NCBI GenBank assembly: GCA_026122225.1
Contig: JANEZZ010000973.1
Span: 84,242-148,241 of the forward strand
Reading direction: 5' to 3'
DNA from: Heloderma charlesbogerti
Lineage: Eukaryota > Chordata > Lepidosauria > Squamata > Helodermatidae
DNA: 64,000 nt
A model generated the notes under the pieces. It was not told the origin of the DNA. It ran no database searches and was given only the letters and a program-made list of their open reading frames with translations. Of this stretch, positions 11,797-23,214 are shown one piece after another. Within the stretch, counting starts at the first letter, position 1. Each line of letters opens with the position of its first letter. Both the position numbers and the translations under genes were made by a program.

Positions 11797-12206
11797 AATT
11801 ACTGAGAGGTGGCCAAGGGGGCTGTGTGTGTTGTCTCTCTCTGTTACACATCTTTCCACGGCTCTGCAGCCTCCCAGGGCGCCTGCACTTTCTGCACTGA
11901 AAATGTCCCATGGCAGGAATTGCCTCATGACGTCTTCCTCATGATGGCTTCAGCTGAAGTGTGGGAAGTCGAGGAGGCTACAGGCTGCCGCAGAGATTAT
12001 TGTACAATGACAGGACGCTCCTGCACATTCCTCAGCCATCTTATAAGTTAGGTAAGCGCAAGAACCCCCAACCCAACCCATGAGCATTTCTCCGAAATTT
12101 CTCCTCCTTTGAATTTCTTTTCGAAAGCAGATAATTTCTTTTCTAAGAAAATTGAATGAGAATGGTCGAAAAAAATAATGTGGGAGAAATTTTCAGCACA
12201 CCACTA

Positions 12207-12790
12207 GTTTAAAGTCATGCAACGAACTGACTGTGTGAATCATTCCAGACTAACATCCAAAGAAGGGGTAATGCTTGTGGGGTAGGCAAATTCAATATTG
12301 TTTTGGAGCAGGGAGGGGTTGGATGATGATCTCTATCTGCCATTTGCTGTGGATGGCAGGCAGGGCAACTTCATTTTTTATTGGCAACTTTGAAAAAAAA
12401 CACCTCTGCTCTCAGTGGACTGGTTGTCATTTTCTCAGCCCCAAAGTGATTTGGATGTTGTGCCATTCTCGGGCAATTGGGCGGACTATCGTGGGGCACT
12501 CCATGTTTCTGCGGGAGATATTCCAGGCAAAGTGCAGAAGGCAGATTTCCACATGCACCTCCCCTGAAAATTGGAGAGGAGGCCCTGAAATTTATGGCTT
12601 ATGAACAAGGCCATGATATTCAGGGGCCATTTCATTACAGTGGCATTCCAGACCTGCCAATGATACTGCTTTCCTAGCAAACCTTAGGAAAGAGTGATGG
12701 GGAATTGGAATATGTGATCAGGAAGCTGGAGGGATCCAATTCTTGGTCTAAGTCACATTCCTTCTATGAAAAACAGAGAGCAGATCAATC
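12207..12790. other. Intronic stretch with no recognised repeat
   Basis: No gene or named repeat seen. Confidence 0.4.
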
Positions 12791-12799
12791 AGAATGACC

Positions 12800-13335
12800 A
12801 AACCCGGGCCCAATTCAAAGTGCTGGGATTAACATTCAAAGCCCTAAATAACTTGGGGCCAGGTCAGCTGAAGGATTGCCTCCTCCCATATGTACCTGCC
12901 TGGACCCTAAGATCATCTTCAGGGGTCCTTCTCCAGGACCCCCCACCAAAGGAAGTAGGTGGGTTGCTACCAGGAATAGGGCCCTTTCTGCTGTGGCACC
13001 CCGGCTGTGGAATGAGCTCCTTTGAGAGATTTGCCTGGCACCTATGTTGTGCTCTTTCTAGCACCAGGTGAAGGCCTTTTCATTTTCCCAGGCATTTGTA
13101 GCATTTTAGCATTCCTTTTTAAATTTTCTTTTTTTAACTCTGCTGTCTTAAATCTGCTATTGTGTTTTAAATATCTGCACTGCTGCTAGATTTACTTTGG
13201 TTGTATTTTTATTCTGAAGTTTTAATCTATTATACTTTATATTGTATTTTCTGTTTATTTTTGTGGTTTTAATTTTGTGAACTGCCCAGAGAGCTTCGCC
13301 TGTTGGGCAGTATAAAAATGAAATAAATACATACA
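12800..13335 (+). mobile_element. L2 LINE 3' end
   Basis: Degenerate ORF2 C-terminus (CTGTGGAATGAGCTCC) followed by the 3' UTR motif GAACTGCCCAGAGAGCTTCG and an AAATAAATA tail. Confidence 0.8.
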
Positions 13336-13452
13336 TAAATACATACATATTTTGCTTCCCACCCCAATCTTTTGGCTTAGCTAAACAGTGGGATAATAGG
13401 CAGGCCAGCTTTTCTCTCTTATATTACACTTTCTTTTGACCCTTAATATTTA

Positions 13453-13456
<4 letters not shown>

Positions 13457-13495
<39 letters not shown>
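13457..13495. repeat. (TA)n microsatellite
   Basis: About 19 TA units. Confidence 0.98.
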
Positions 13496-13498
<3 letters not shown>

Positions 13499-13690
13499 CC
13501 ACCTTTCCATTAAAAGGAAGCTCAAGGCAGCAAACAATAAAACAATTAAAGCAGTCCAAAAATGACAACAAAACAAACAAAATGAAACCATTTTAAAAAA
13601 AGCAGAAATGAGCAAATTGAACCAAGTCTCAACCACAGCAAAAATAACCCACATAATCAAGTATAAATCAGCCATCACCCACCATCAAAG
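13496..13690 (-). mobile_element. L2-type tail fragment, minus orientation
   Basis: The antisense of an L2 3' UTR (CTCCCACCTTTCCATT, then AGCAAACAATAAAACAATT) adjoins the TA array. Confidence 0.5.
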
Positions 13691-14275
13691 GCTTCCCTGC
13701 AGTGACCATGTTTTCACCAAATAGTGAAATATTAACAGTGATGGGTCCAGGTGGGGTCCCTGGGAAGGTATCTCACTCCTAAGATGGCCATTTAGAAAAC
13801 ATCAATTTTCTAAAATGAGCAAGTTTGAGAGAAATACAGTTCAGCCACCTCGCTTTTTTTATAGCCTACTTTTAAGCTTGAAAATAACTGCCACAGCTCA
13901 TGAAGTTGCTAAGGGTGCTTGTGAGCTGGTGGTGATTGAGACAATAAGTAGGACTGGGTAAAGCATTAAATCGTCACTCAAGAAGTCATTTTAAATCTGC
14001 AGCAAGGTATTATAGAATTGTATTGCCCTTGCTTGTGTAACAAGAGCCCTGGGAGACATGTCGCTATTATGCCCATTTTACAGACAGGGGAAATGAGGCC
14101 AAGAAACAGTGGCTTGGCCCTAAGCTCAAACAATGAGCTAATGGCAGACACAGACCCAGGAGCGCAATGCTCTTGCAACTGGATTGCACTGGTTCTATAA
14201 ACAAGGCAGGGTGTGATGTCATTGGAGGCGTGCCATGACAAATATCTCCAAAATATCTCCAAAAATTGGCTACAT

Positions 14276-14442
14276 TTCATAGAATCATGGAGTAGTTGGG
14301 TTGGAAGGGGCCTACAAGACCATCGAGTCCAACCCCCTGCTCAATGCAGGAATCCAAGTGAGAGCATCCCTGACAGGTGGCTGTCCAGCCTCATCTTGAA
14401 TGCCTCCAGTGTGGGAGAGCCCACCACCTCCCTAGGGAATTT
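14276..14442 (-). mobile_element. CR1 3' end fragment
   Basis: ATAGAATCATGGAGTAGTTG and GGCTGTCCAGCCTCATCTTG are the antisense CR1 tail. Confidence 0.92.
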
Positions 14443-14546
14443 AATTGTTACATGCTGTGTGCTTATGAATCCTTGAACAGTTTTGCATTTATCTTCATTA
14501 GGAAAATGCAATAATTTTAAGTCGTTCACACAGCCACCTGGCTCCG

Positions 14547-14550
<4 letters not shown>

Positions 14551-14580
<30 letters not shown>

Positions 14581-14582
14581 CC
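14551..14582. repeat. (TC)n microsatellite
   Basis: CT dinucleotide run with one interruption. Confidence 0.95.
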
Positions 14583-15386
14583 TTTAATAGGTCATTGCCA
14601 TTTTTTAATTCTATTACATTTCAATGTGAACTTCCAATGGTGCAGAAAACATTTCCAAGATAAGCTGATATTGAAACCGAAAGGTTTCAAGAAGCCATTA
14701 GGCAGGGAAGTAACCTGGGTTGCAATCACTTCCTAATGTCTAAAATGAGCATCTTTAAGACTCTAGCATCTATACCAGTCAATTTTCTATGCAAAGTGCC
14801 AGTTCAAAACAATAGAGGGATGTAGCAATTTCATCGGCAATTGGTTATTAACAACTACCACATGGCCATCGTTAGGGGCAGTGGGGAGGCACAGATATAG
14901 GGCCCTTATAATGCAGGGATGCATAGGAGTGTCTCGTGGCTATGTGGCTTGGATTCCCATTGCTCCAGACTCACCGAGTTCACCCCAGGAAGCAAGATGG
15001 CAGTGTGTCTGACAGCATGTCCAGGGCTGAAGACACATTGCCCACCTGGCAGCATGAAGTCAACTTTCCCTAAGCTCTACTCTTCGGGAAGACACCTAAC
15101 TCTTCATGTGCTTCAGATCAGGGCCCCGATGACAGGCTAGGAAGGGGTGAAGCAGCATCAGTAACTAAAAAGCTGCTCAACTGAAGCCAAACCAGCACTG
15201 AAGCAACATCTGCCTTACTGTGCTCCCTGCATCTCCTGGTTTGACAGCCCTTCTGCTAAGCTGAAGCTCTTGATCTTTGAACCTTCCTGGTAAAGTAGGA
15301 TGTTGAGCCACACAGCAGGAGTGGCAGGAACGGGTCAATTATTAGAAACCTTTAAGCCTGGATTCATCTTTTACCTGTACAGAAAA
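14583..15386. other. Intronic stretch with no recognised repeat
   Basis: Nothing recognised. Confidence 0.4.
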
Positions 15387-15653
15387 CACGGCCGGCCCAA
15401 GACATTTTGTTGCCTGAGGCGAAGAACAAGAGGATGCCCCCTCCCATCCCATGCACAAAAGCCTACTGGACTGGAAGATGAATTTGTCTTCAGCCCTGAT
15501 GATGGGACAACATCCTCTACTTCATCTGGATGGCAGGCTGACTGAGGGGGTGCAGAGCAGGCCATATGGCACACCAGACTCTCTGCCAACACCTTCCAAA
15601 ATCTGAGTCCTGAGGCAACTGGTTTACTCTGCCTAATGGCAGGGCCGACCCTG
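15387..15653 (+). mobile_element. hAT-like MITE with CAGGGCCGGCCC-type ends
   Basis: Starts CACGGCCGGCCCAAGACATT and ends GGCAGGGCCGACCCTG, which are inverted. Flanks ACAGAAAA and AAAGTAAA match at 6 of 8. The interior has TGCCTGAGGCGAA, common in this group. Confidence 0.65.
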
Positions 15654-15702
15654 AAAGTAAAATTTATTGCATTAGGTTCATGCAATGCTTGACAACTTTC
15701 TT

Positions 15703-15726
15703 CTCAGAGAGAGAGAGAGAGAGACT
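15703..15726. repeat. (GA)n microsatellite
   Basis: Short GA run. Confidence 0.95.
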
Positions 15727-16514
15727 GAGATGTACAATGTCCGTTTAGGACGATCAATACCAGCACTGAAATATCTGAAGTCACGAACTTGCATTATGCA
15801 AGGCTGATGGGAAAAAACACACAGCAACAGCCTTGGGAATCTTGCCATATCACATAGTAACAATCCATTAAATGAACCTCCATAAAGGTCCTATAAATAA
15901 GGTTCAGCTACTTTCTCAATGTGTTTGCTTGTTTTTTTGCCCAGTTCTACTTGTGAGCAAATGCAATATAGAAAGACAATAAATCCCGATGCAGTACCGA
16001 TCCTTTAATCACAATATCGGTGCCTTGTGTTAAGAAAGCACTTCCTAGATGGAAGGTAGAGGGCCTGACAAATGCAAAAATCCAGTTCTACTTTGCCTAC
16101 AACTTTAGACCATCATACCCCTTTGCTTTGGACCATTGAGTAAAATCCATCCGTTAATCATGCATTTTTAATAACATGCCAACTCAAGTTTCAGGGTTTA
16201 ATCTTGTAGCTTTTAACCTCAGTTAACCACTGAAATAGAACCAAATCATCAGGTTAGATACATTTGATTTCCAGAGGCAACAAAGACAGACACATGAATG
16301 ACCTAAGCCTCACTTTTGTGATTTCTCACATCGGGAAACTATAGCCATATGAAATAGTGTATCTCGGCTCTTGGCTGCTCTCAGTTCCTTAACGCTCCTT
16401 TTCACACACACACAAGTCTTCCCATGCCAGAATCTGTCTCTCTTCAGATGTGTACAAGGGTCTTGTGTGTGTGTGTGTTTAAGGCGGGGGGGGGGGCAGT
16501 AATCCTTTTAGTGG
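15727..16514. other. Repeat-poor intronic stretch
   Basis: No repeat or ORF recognised except a short interrupted (TG)n near 16465-16478. Its ordinary base composition and lack of repeats make it a candidate place to look for conserved non-coding sequence. Confidence 0.4.
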
Positions 16515-16870
16515 AGTGAGCAGTTATTTATTTGTTTGTTTGTTTGTTTGTTTATTTACCACTCCATATCTAGAACAGATTTCGGAGCAGTGAACACCAG
16601 AAATAAAACAATAACAGAATGAAGTGATCAAAACACCACATTAAAATTATACTTAAAAAAACACACACGATGCCAATAAAAACTGTAACTGGTCAGTTCA
16701 GGAATGCCTCCTGGAACAGTGCTGTTTTCAGGAGGCAACGGAAACAGCACAGTGTTGCTGCCTGCCTGACGGCCAGGGGCAGGGAATTCCAATGAAAGGG
16801 GGCCACCACGCTGAAGGCTCTTCTCCTGGTGGACTCCAATCAGGCCATAGGTCCATGTGGAACCACCAGG
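16515..16870 (-). mobile_element. L2 LINE 3' end, minus orientation
   Basis: (TTTG)n at 16530-16552 with ATTTACCACTCCATAT. The antisense of the ORF2 C-terminus follows (GGCAGGGAATTCCAATGAAA; CTGAAGGCTCTTCTCC). Confidence 0.75.
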
Positions 16871-17360
16871 CGCAAGCCCTCCGATGACTCCAGTCATGTG
16901 TGTATGCAATTCTACTCTTTCCCCCATCCCAACTGTATGATGACTGCTTGGGATAGGAAAACTGGAGGAGAAAGAGGGCATCTTTCCCTGCCTGGTGCTG
17001 GCCAGCCAGTGTCGATACCGGCAAGCGGTAACACCCATCTCCCTGGATAGTTAGCTTGGTAACTTACAGAGAAATCCACTGCCACAGCCCAAGGCCTGTT
17101 GGCTTATGCCAGCCAGGGTGAAAGGACATTTACCCACCTTTTTTTTTTTGCTACACCAACTCCAGGTTGGCATAGCTGATGACTGGGCTCCTTGGGGGAA
17201 TCTGTAAGTCTTTGGATCAGCTGCCAGCTCCTCCGGGCCATATGGAAACACCTCATTCCTGGGCTTTCTGCTGGCAGGGCTTTCCACCCATGCAGAGGCC
17301 TCTACTATGGTAGACCTTCTCCATGCACTTCAGCCATCAACAATGGCGGTGAGGGCTCAG

Positions 17361-17927
17361 TGTCAGGATTGATTCTGGGCGCAGGGAGATAGTTAGCAGC
17401 TCAGACTCAGAAGAGGAGCAGCCAGAACTGGGGGAGGCTTTTTTCACAAGCCAGTTCAGACATGGGCAGGCATGCTTCTCAGGTTACCAACCCCCAGATG
17501 GCCAGGCATGAAGCTTCCTCCTTGTCCCCCTCTGTGAAAAGCAGCGAGCAGGAGGAGAAGGGGCTTGAGGACTGTGACCTAAGAGATGCCAGGCGGAGAG
17601 GCAGAGCTAAAAGGGAAACGTCAGGGGTGGAGCAAAGACAGTCGACCTGGTTAGCGATGCACGAGAGGCGACACAGGGAAGCAGCACGTGAGGGGCGGGA
17701 CCTCCCTAAGTTAGCCTAGCCAGAGAGCCGCCCTTTCAAACCGAGGGCAACTTTCGGTCATCCCATTTGACTCCCCCGGAGGCATTCCTTTGTAGCCAGA
17801 GAGTCTTCGAGGATTTGCATCTGTAATGAACCTGTGAATAATGAGTTAAAGGTGTGAGACTGAAGCCTCTCATTTTGTGCGTGTGTGAAAGTGCTTAAGG
17901 AAAGAGGGGGCCAAGGGAATCATGACA
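17361..17927 (+). mobile_element. Putative solo LTR (family L2)
   Basis: Starts TGTCAGGATTGATTCTGGG and ends CAAGGGAATCATGACA, i.e. TG...CA termini. An LTR-like Ser/Glu-coding 5' part (CTCAGACTCAGAAGAGGAGC) is shared in antisense with the LTRs at 40393 and 52013. The 5-bp flanks (CTCAG, GTAAG) do not match well. Confidence 0.6.
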
Positions 17928-18880
17928 GTAAGATTGCCCTGTTGTTTGTCCTTTGAATGTTCCCTCCCCAGAAATATGGACATATGGTCTTCCTGGTCAG
18001 GGATCCACAACCTTAGCAAACTGAATCAGTTGCACAATTTATATTCCAAGCTATAAAGACTCATAACCAACTGTTGCAGAATTGTTAAGAGGTGCTGGCT
18101 TAAATTTGGTCCAACTCTTGCTTACAGTTCTGTTATGAAACAGGTACTGTTGGTGGATTTTTGAGTTTCTTTTCCCCTCGTTGTATGGAATCAGATATGT
18201 TGTTTTTGGAGTCTGAAGTTCTGTGGGCTGTTAACAAACTTAATAATTAATAATACTCTACTCTCCCAGTTTTTGTATTGCAGGGTGGGATTAGCCTGGG
18301 CCAAATTGGAATGTGGTTCCTTTTGACCCAAATTAGCCATGGGGAGAGTTTCTTCCTCTCGGCCTCCAATCTGCACAATGTTGGAGGAAGCCCTTTCGGG
18401 TTTGTTGCATTTTAATCTAGTTGAAATGTCCTTCGAATAGGTCACATCTTGTAGGGCCAATGTGGGTTCAGCCATTAAGGGGTGGTATGATTAAATAAGG
18501 CACGTTAGTGAGCGCCCTCCAAGGTGGCACTTGAAGGTCAAAAGGTTTCTGATCAAACCTGTCTCTGAGGGCTGCTCTAGGCACCAGACCTCCCTCGGGA
18601 CCACCTGGGTCACCCAGCAAGTTTGGGGGAATGTTGATTTTGCCAAGCTGCTCACAACATGCTTGTGAAGCATGGGTGGTAAGGAGCAAGGAGCAGAATG
18701 GGCAATTACTGCAGGGTGCTGAGCCAGAGAAGGGTCAACAATATATGGGGAACATTGGTGGCAGATTCTCTACTCTCTTCTACCATGAAACTTAAATACA
18801 GTAGTGGGGGTTGGAGGCTTGTTGTGAGCCCTTCGACGTTACTAAACTTGTGACCAAAGTATGTGTGCCTCACCTCTTTA
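17928..18880. other. Unclassified stretch before an LTR-like region
   Basis: Possibly degraded retroelement interior, because it precedes an LTR-like segment. No protein motif identifiable. Confidence 0.3.
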
Positions 18881-19449
18881 TTGCCATGTGTAATGGCCTC
18901 AGGCCTGTAACCAAGTCACCTGTAGTTTTAGAGAGACTTAGAGATCCATAATGCTCTTTGCTTGGGTTCATTATTGAGCGTGATTTCCTTGGTAGTTGGC
19001 CTCTGAGCTTGTAAGTTGAGTCAAAGGTCAATATCACCACCTCGGTACATTCCGTGCTATCGAGCTCTGAGCCGTTTATCTTATCAGGGCCCTAGGATGC
19101 GCCTGGGAAGTGGAGCTCTGATTGGGCTAAGCTACAGGTGTCTGCGCTGGGAAAGTTCTGATTGCTTTCCTCCTCACCAAGCACTGTGAGTCTATGCTGG
19201 GAAAGTTGCAGATGAACGCTAATTAATGCTTGCTTCTGTCATGCTGCCTCACAAATGACACGTATGGTATAAGACCCATTGTACCCCTTGGCTCTGGGTT
19301 CAGAGAAGCTGTCTGATCCAACCATTGGGTATGCCTGGGCGCCGTAAGTACTCAATAAAGTCTCCTTGTAAGTCAACCTGGATCTGGCTTATCACTTCCG
19401 CAGCACCTCCAAACCTTAGCAGCCCACGGCCAGGGCATACACCATGACA
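18880..19449 (+). mobile_element. Putative LTR with R/U5-like end
   Basis: CTCAATAAAGTCTCCTTG at about 19348-19365, followed by a short GT-rich stretch and an end in CCATGACA, resembles a retroviral-type LTR polyadenylation region. A GGTATAAGACCC segment upstream could be a TATA region. The left boundary is uncertain and there are no viral genes. Confidence 0.5.
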
Positions 19450-20196
19450 GAATGCAAAGGAATGGTCACACAGATCTGCATTCCCTACTGGAATGAACAA
19501 GGAAACCAGAGATAATAGGGAAGACTTTGGGCTTCACCACACAAGGCTAAAATCCCGTGTCCTTACTGGGGCTTTTGCTTCCAGATTCTTTGTGGGATTA
19601 AGAAAAAAAAATCCTTTACATGGGCAGACATGTGCTTTGAATCTGGGAATTCCTTGCTCGGCAAGTTCTACATGTTTCATTTTATAGCCACTAGATGGTG
19701 CTGTGGTTATAGTGCAACTCCGTCATTACACACAGCCAATATGTCAGATTAATGTTCCTTATAGGGTTATCTCTAATCTTTTTAAAGGCGGGATAAAGGT
19801 CAGAACGCACGGGAGACACCCTGGAAGTTGATGACATCGTGTAAAGGGCCTACAAACTCCTGTGAGTGACCAGTGATGAGTGCGCAATAAAAGGCTCATG
19901 TAGAAATGCTCTTTGAGCATCTGCTGAACTCCTAACCCCACCAGAAATAGCTGACTTAGGCATGTTCTCACAGCAAAAGGTTATTTTGATTTATAAAAAG
20001 GAGGAGATATTACATCTTTAACAAGGTGATAAGCCAAAAGCTAAAGCAACTGACAATATTGACGATGGACATTTTTATAGCGATGGACAGGAGGGAATGA
20101 AACACAAAACTGGATGCTCTACCACTAACTGAATGGTGAGATTAGCCCACTGAAGAAAAGACATGAAAACATTTGAATGCAGTAATAAGAACTCAC
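19450..20196. other. Intronic stretch 3' of the 45-nt exon
   Basis: No repeat of known type. 19790-19920 is weakly related to 30430-30530 (AAAGGGCCTACAAACTCC-like segments). Confidence 0.35.
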
Positions 20197-20241
20197 GCTG
20201 TGGCGGTAGAAAGGGTCAACTTTTGTAGGGTATTTGTCAAA
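20197..20241 (-). CDS. AUTS2: AUTS2 45-nt microexon-like coding exon (about exon 10)
   Basis: This exon has exactly 15 codons and is too short for a normal ORF scan. On the minus strand a TTTTTACAG acceptor is followed by FDKYPTKVDPFYRHS and a perfect GTGAGT donor. The peptide matches AUTS2 between the PTPAPP and LFHSYPP segments. Both ends are phase 0, so the exon can be skipped without changing the reading frame. It lies 4.7 kb downstream of the preceding exon and 12.3 kb upstream of the next. It opens proline-rich region 2. No other reading of these bases is needed. Confidence 0.95.
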
Positions 20242-20814
20242 CTGTAAAAAGGATCGAAACACAAACTCATTATATTGTATTTGGGGGCAGGGCACACATT
20301 CCTTTGATTCAGCAGATGCCTAGGGAAGCCTCCCTAGGTAAAAGTTTGGCTATCAATGGATATAGCAGGGATCATCCATTTCAAAACAAGATGTGTTTAA
20401 GGATGAGAGCGCATGGGGGACAGCAGTCAGAAGGGGGAAAAGATCGAGAGCAATTCAGATAGCAAAACTTTCAGGCACTAACAAAATAAAACAAGTGGGA
20501 AATGCAGCAGGATCTCTTGCTGGTCTATGTCCATAATAAAAATTAATTGATTGATTGATGACAGCAAGGTCTTACAGTGCATCCTCTGTCTTAGTAGAAG
20601 TGTTCCTGTTCAAAGTTTCAGGCATTGCCTTCCAAGAAGGGCAACCTGCTCTCCATCCCAGTTCTCCGCTTGAATTATCCCACTGTCAATCAATCCTGCA
20701 TAACTGTTGAGCATGCTCAGTCTGCTGACTGAGCATGCTTTCCTGACCCCCGTAGGATTCTTTTTCTAAAAACGTAATTGTGTGTTTGCGAAGCTCGCAA
20801 TGCCCCTGAGCAGG

Positions 20815-21184
20815 CTGATATTAGGATTGTTTAAACTCCATTCAGTCTGTGTTTCGTGGATTGTTCATTTCGTTGTCTGCCCATCAACGGACTCAGCCTT
20901 TTTCATTTCCAAATTTCCAAATTTGCAAAGATGCAAAATGTGCAAAATCCCCCCCCCCAAATTTGCATTTTCATGCTTTAGCCTATGGGGAAATGGACAT
21001 TTTTGGCCGTAAAAAAATAAAAAAGCATATTTTTCTACAATGAAATTTGCATAACATTCCCAAAGGTTAGAAGAACGGCCTGCAGCTCTGCCTGACAGGG
21101 CAAAAGCCGGCCCGCTGCGAAATCTGTGCGTCAAATTCATAAAAATCTCATTTGGTTCCGTTGCGAATTTCTCCGACATCCCTA
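20815..21184 (+). mobile_element. hAT-like MITE (TAGGGATGT group)
   Basis: The body matches the group (CATTTCGTTGTCTGCCCATC; runs of AAATTTGCAAA). The 3' terminus is TTCTCCGACATCCCTA. The 5' end is eroded. Confidence 0.6.
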
Positions 21185-21317
21185 GCTGACGCCTCCCTCT
21201 AATTTCCCTGTTTCTCAGCTCCATTTCTGCCTGCGGTGAGCACCTGAATTTGCATTTAGAAGTAGTGATACTTGGGCTGTTGTGGCCTAGGCATATGAAA
21301 TATAGGAGGCAAAGGGG

Positions 21318-21716
21318 TGTTTGGATGATTGCATTGGGGAAAGAAGCCATCATGGCTTCTCCCTCTGCCCCCGCATGTGCTGCATGGATGACCTCCATTT
21401 GCATAATTCACCACAATGCAATGCAGGTTGGTGTGTCTTCCGAACCTAGCGTGTGGTGCAGCTGGGGTAGCTTTGTACTCACCCTACAACCTTGCAGGTC
21501 TTATAGGTCTTATAGGCCCCTTCCAACCCTACTATTCTATGGTTCTATGAACCCACAGCTTGCAGTAGGTCCTGTAGTGTGGGTACGAAGCCACCCCCAC
21601 CATACCGCATGATGGGTTCGGAAGACATGCCAACCCACACTGCATCATGGGGAATTATGCAAATACCGGCACAGAAGCCACGATGGCGTCTTCTTACTAC
21701 GCGATCATCTGAACCC
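21318..21716. mobile_element. Long palindromic MITE containing a CR1 tail
   Basis: Arms about 90-110 bp: TTTGGATGATTGCATTGGGG through CATTTGCATAATTC on the left, and their inverse (GAATTATGCAAAT through GCGATCATCTGAACCC) on the right. A 3' CR1 tail (about 21500-21548, ATAGGCCCCTTCCAACCCTA) sits between the arms. Confidence 0.65.
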
Positions 21717-22129
21717 AGTCAACGACTCAAGAGATGACCAAGCTGTTGCAAACAAAGGAGATGTTTCTGGCATTGGGCCAGTGCTGTAGATGGAAGCAAG
21801 GGGCTAAGGGGAAGCCTGAAAATTTACTAGGGCTTTTGTCACCTTGGGTTTAGACTACACTAACAAAAGTGTGATGCCAGCAGGCTGAAGTTGCTTCCAC
21901 ACTAGCCCTTTTCTCCCGTTTCTCATCAATTGTTCTCTCACTTTTTCCAGAGAACCCAGATGACATCACTGTCACATCCTGGCATTCCGGCATTTTCTCT
22001 GGTGCCCTCCATTTTTTTTTTTAGGCTTACACTGTGGGGATGGTTTTCTGTTTTGCAATACAATGCAACTGCAGCACCAGCCTATCCAATGTGGACTAAT
22101 AAAGGGAAATTGAGGCTTTCCAGGTTAAT

Positions 22130-22525
22130 CCAAACTTAATCCGGATAAGACAGAAGTACTGTGTGTTGGGAAATGTGCTAATCCGGATGGAGGTTTAGAT
22201 CTGACTCTGGACGGGGTCACACTCCCCTTGAAGGGCCAGGTATTCGGTCTGGGAATGTTCCTGGACTCTCCGCTTTCTATGGAGGCACAGGTGGCGTCAG
22301 CAGCCAGGAGGGCTTTTTACCAGCTTAGGCTTTTAGGCAGCAGCAACCCTATCCAGGAAAACCTGACCTAGCCACAATGGCACATGGCTTGCTTACATCC
22401 AGATTAGACTACGGCAATGTGCTCCACATGGGGCTACCCTTGAAGATGATTCGGAAACTGCGAATTGGTATTGAATGCGGCAGCTAGAACTCTTGTGGGA
22501 GCTAAGCACTCAGATTACTCCTATT
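22130..22525 (+). mobile_element. L2 LINE, RT C-terminal region (decayed)
   Basis: The broken frame encodes LNPDKTEVLCVG, TLDGVTLPLKGQV and AARRAFYQLRLL, the typical L2 segments after the RT active site. Stops and frameshifts show decay. Confidence 0.85.
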
Positions 22526-22759
22526 CTATATAATTTACATTGACTGTATGTTAGTTTCAGGGCCTATTCCACAAAAGAGTTCTGCAAACTCTTTCTCTCT
22601 CCCCACCCCCTCTGCCAGCAAACACGTTCCTCCAAGGAGATACATATGGCCTCATCAGTTTGGCTTTAAAAACAAAAACAACCCCCCCCCGAAGGCTCAT
22701 TTATTCCAGTGTGCATTTAGTGCTTAAAAATAATTACTTGCTGCTGCCACTGCTGCCTC

Positions 22760-22880
22760 TGTGTGTGGTATGTTTAACGGTGATTGTATGTTAATGTTTC
22801 TGTAATATTGTAAGCCAACTTGTGAGGGCAGTACGCCCTGAAAGGCAGGTTAAAACTCTCTTGAATAAATAAATAAGACA
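22760..22880 (+). mobile_element. LINE/SINE 3' tail
   Basis: ATATTGTAAGCCAACTTGTG, then GCCCTGAAAGGCAGG, then an AATAAATAAATAAG end. Probably the 3' end of the same L2. Confidence 0.6.
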
Positions 22881-23062
22881 TATGGTGCCTTTAAATAAAA
22901 AAAGATGTGTGTCTCATAGGTTCTGTTTCATTGCTTCCTGTTCCTTGGGGGATCACTGATGAGCTGCCCTTAAATCACATTTTTTTAGTCAGCTTAATTA
23001 CTGGTTTCCTTTCTCTCCCGCACCCCGTTTTTCTATAGTGAAATAGCCCAATTTTGATATAA

Positions 23063-23101
23063 AAGAAAGGAAAGGAAAGGAAAAAAAGGAAGGAAGGAAA
23101 C
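23063..23101. repeat. (AAAGG)n / AAGGAAGG simple repeat
   Basis: Purine-only run. Confidence 0.9.
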
Positions 23102-23214
23102 CAGTAATTAAAACTCACCCCCAACCACGAGGAACAGCAGCATGCAGAGAAGGGGCAATTTATCACTAAGCCCTCAACTGCACTGAGCAGGAACCAATAA
23201 ATGGGAACCTTCAT

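Larger units (their letters stand above)
10805..12206 (+). mobile_element. hAT-like family A, copy with two later insertions
   Basis: Flanks ATTTAAAC (10797-10804) and GTTTAAAG (12207-12214) match at 6 of 8. Collinear with the copy at 31108-31797. It is interrupted by a LINE-tail repeat (about 11018-11468) and a BovB tail (11589-11796). Confidence 0.7.

Noticed and set aside
18880..19449. A full endogenous retrovirus around the LTR-like region
   Set aside because: No gag, pol or env motif and no second LTR of the same family was found nearby. Only an LTR-like segment is supported.
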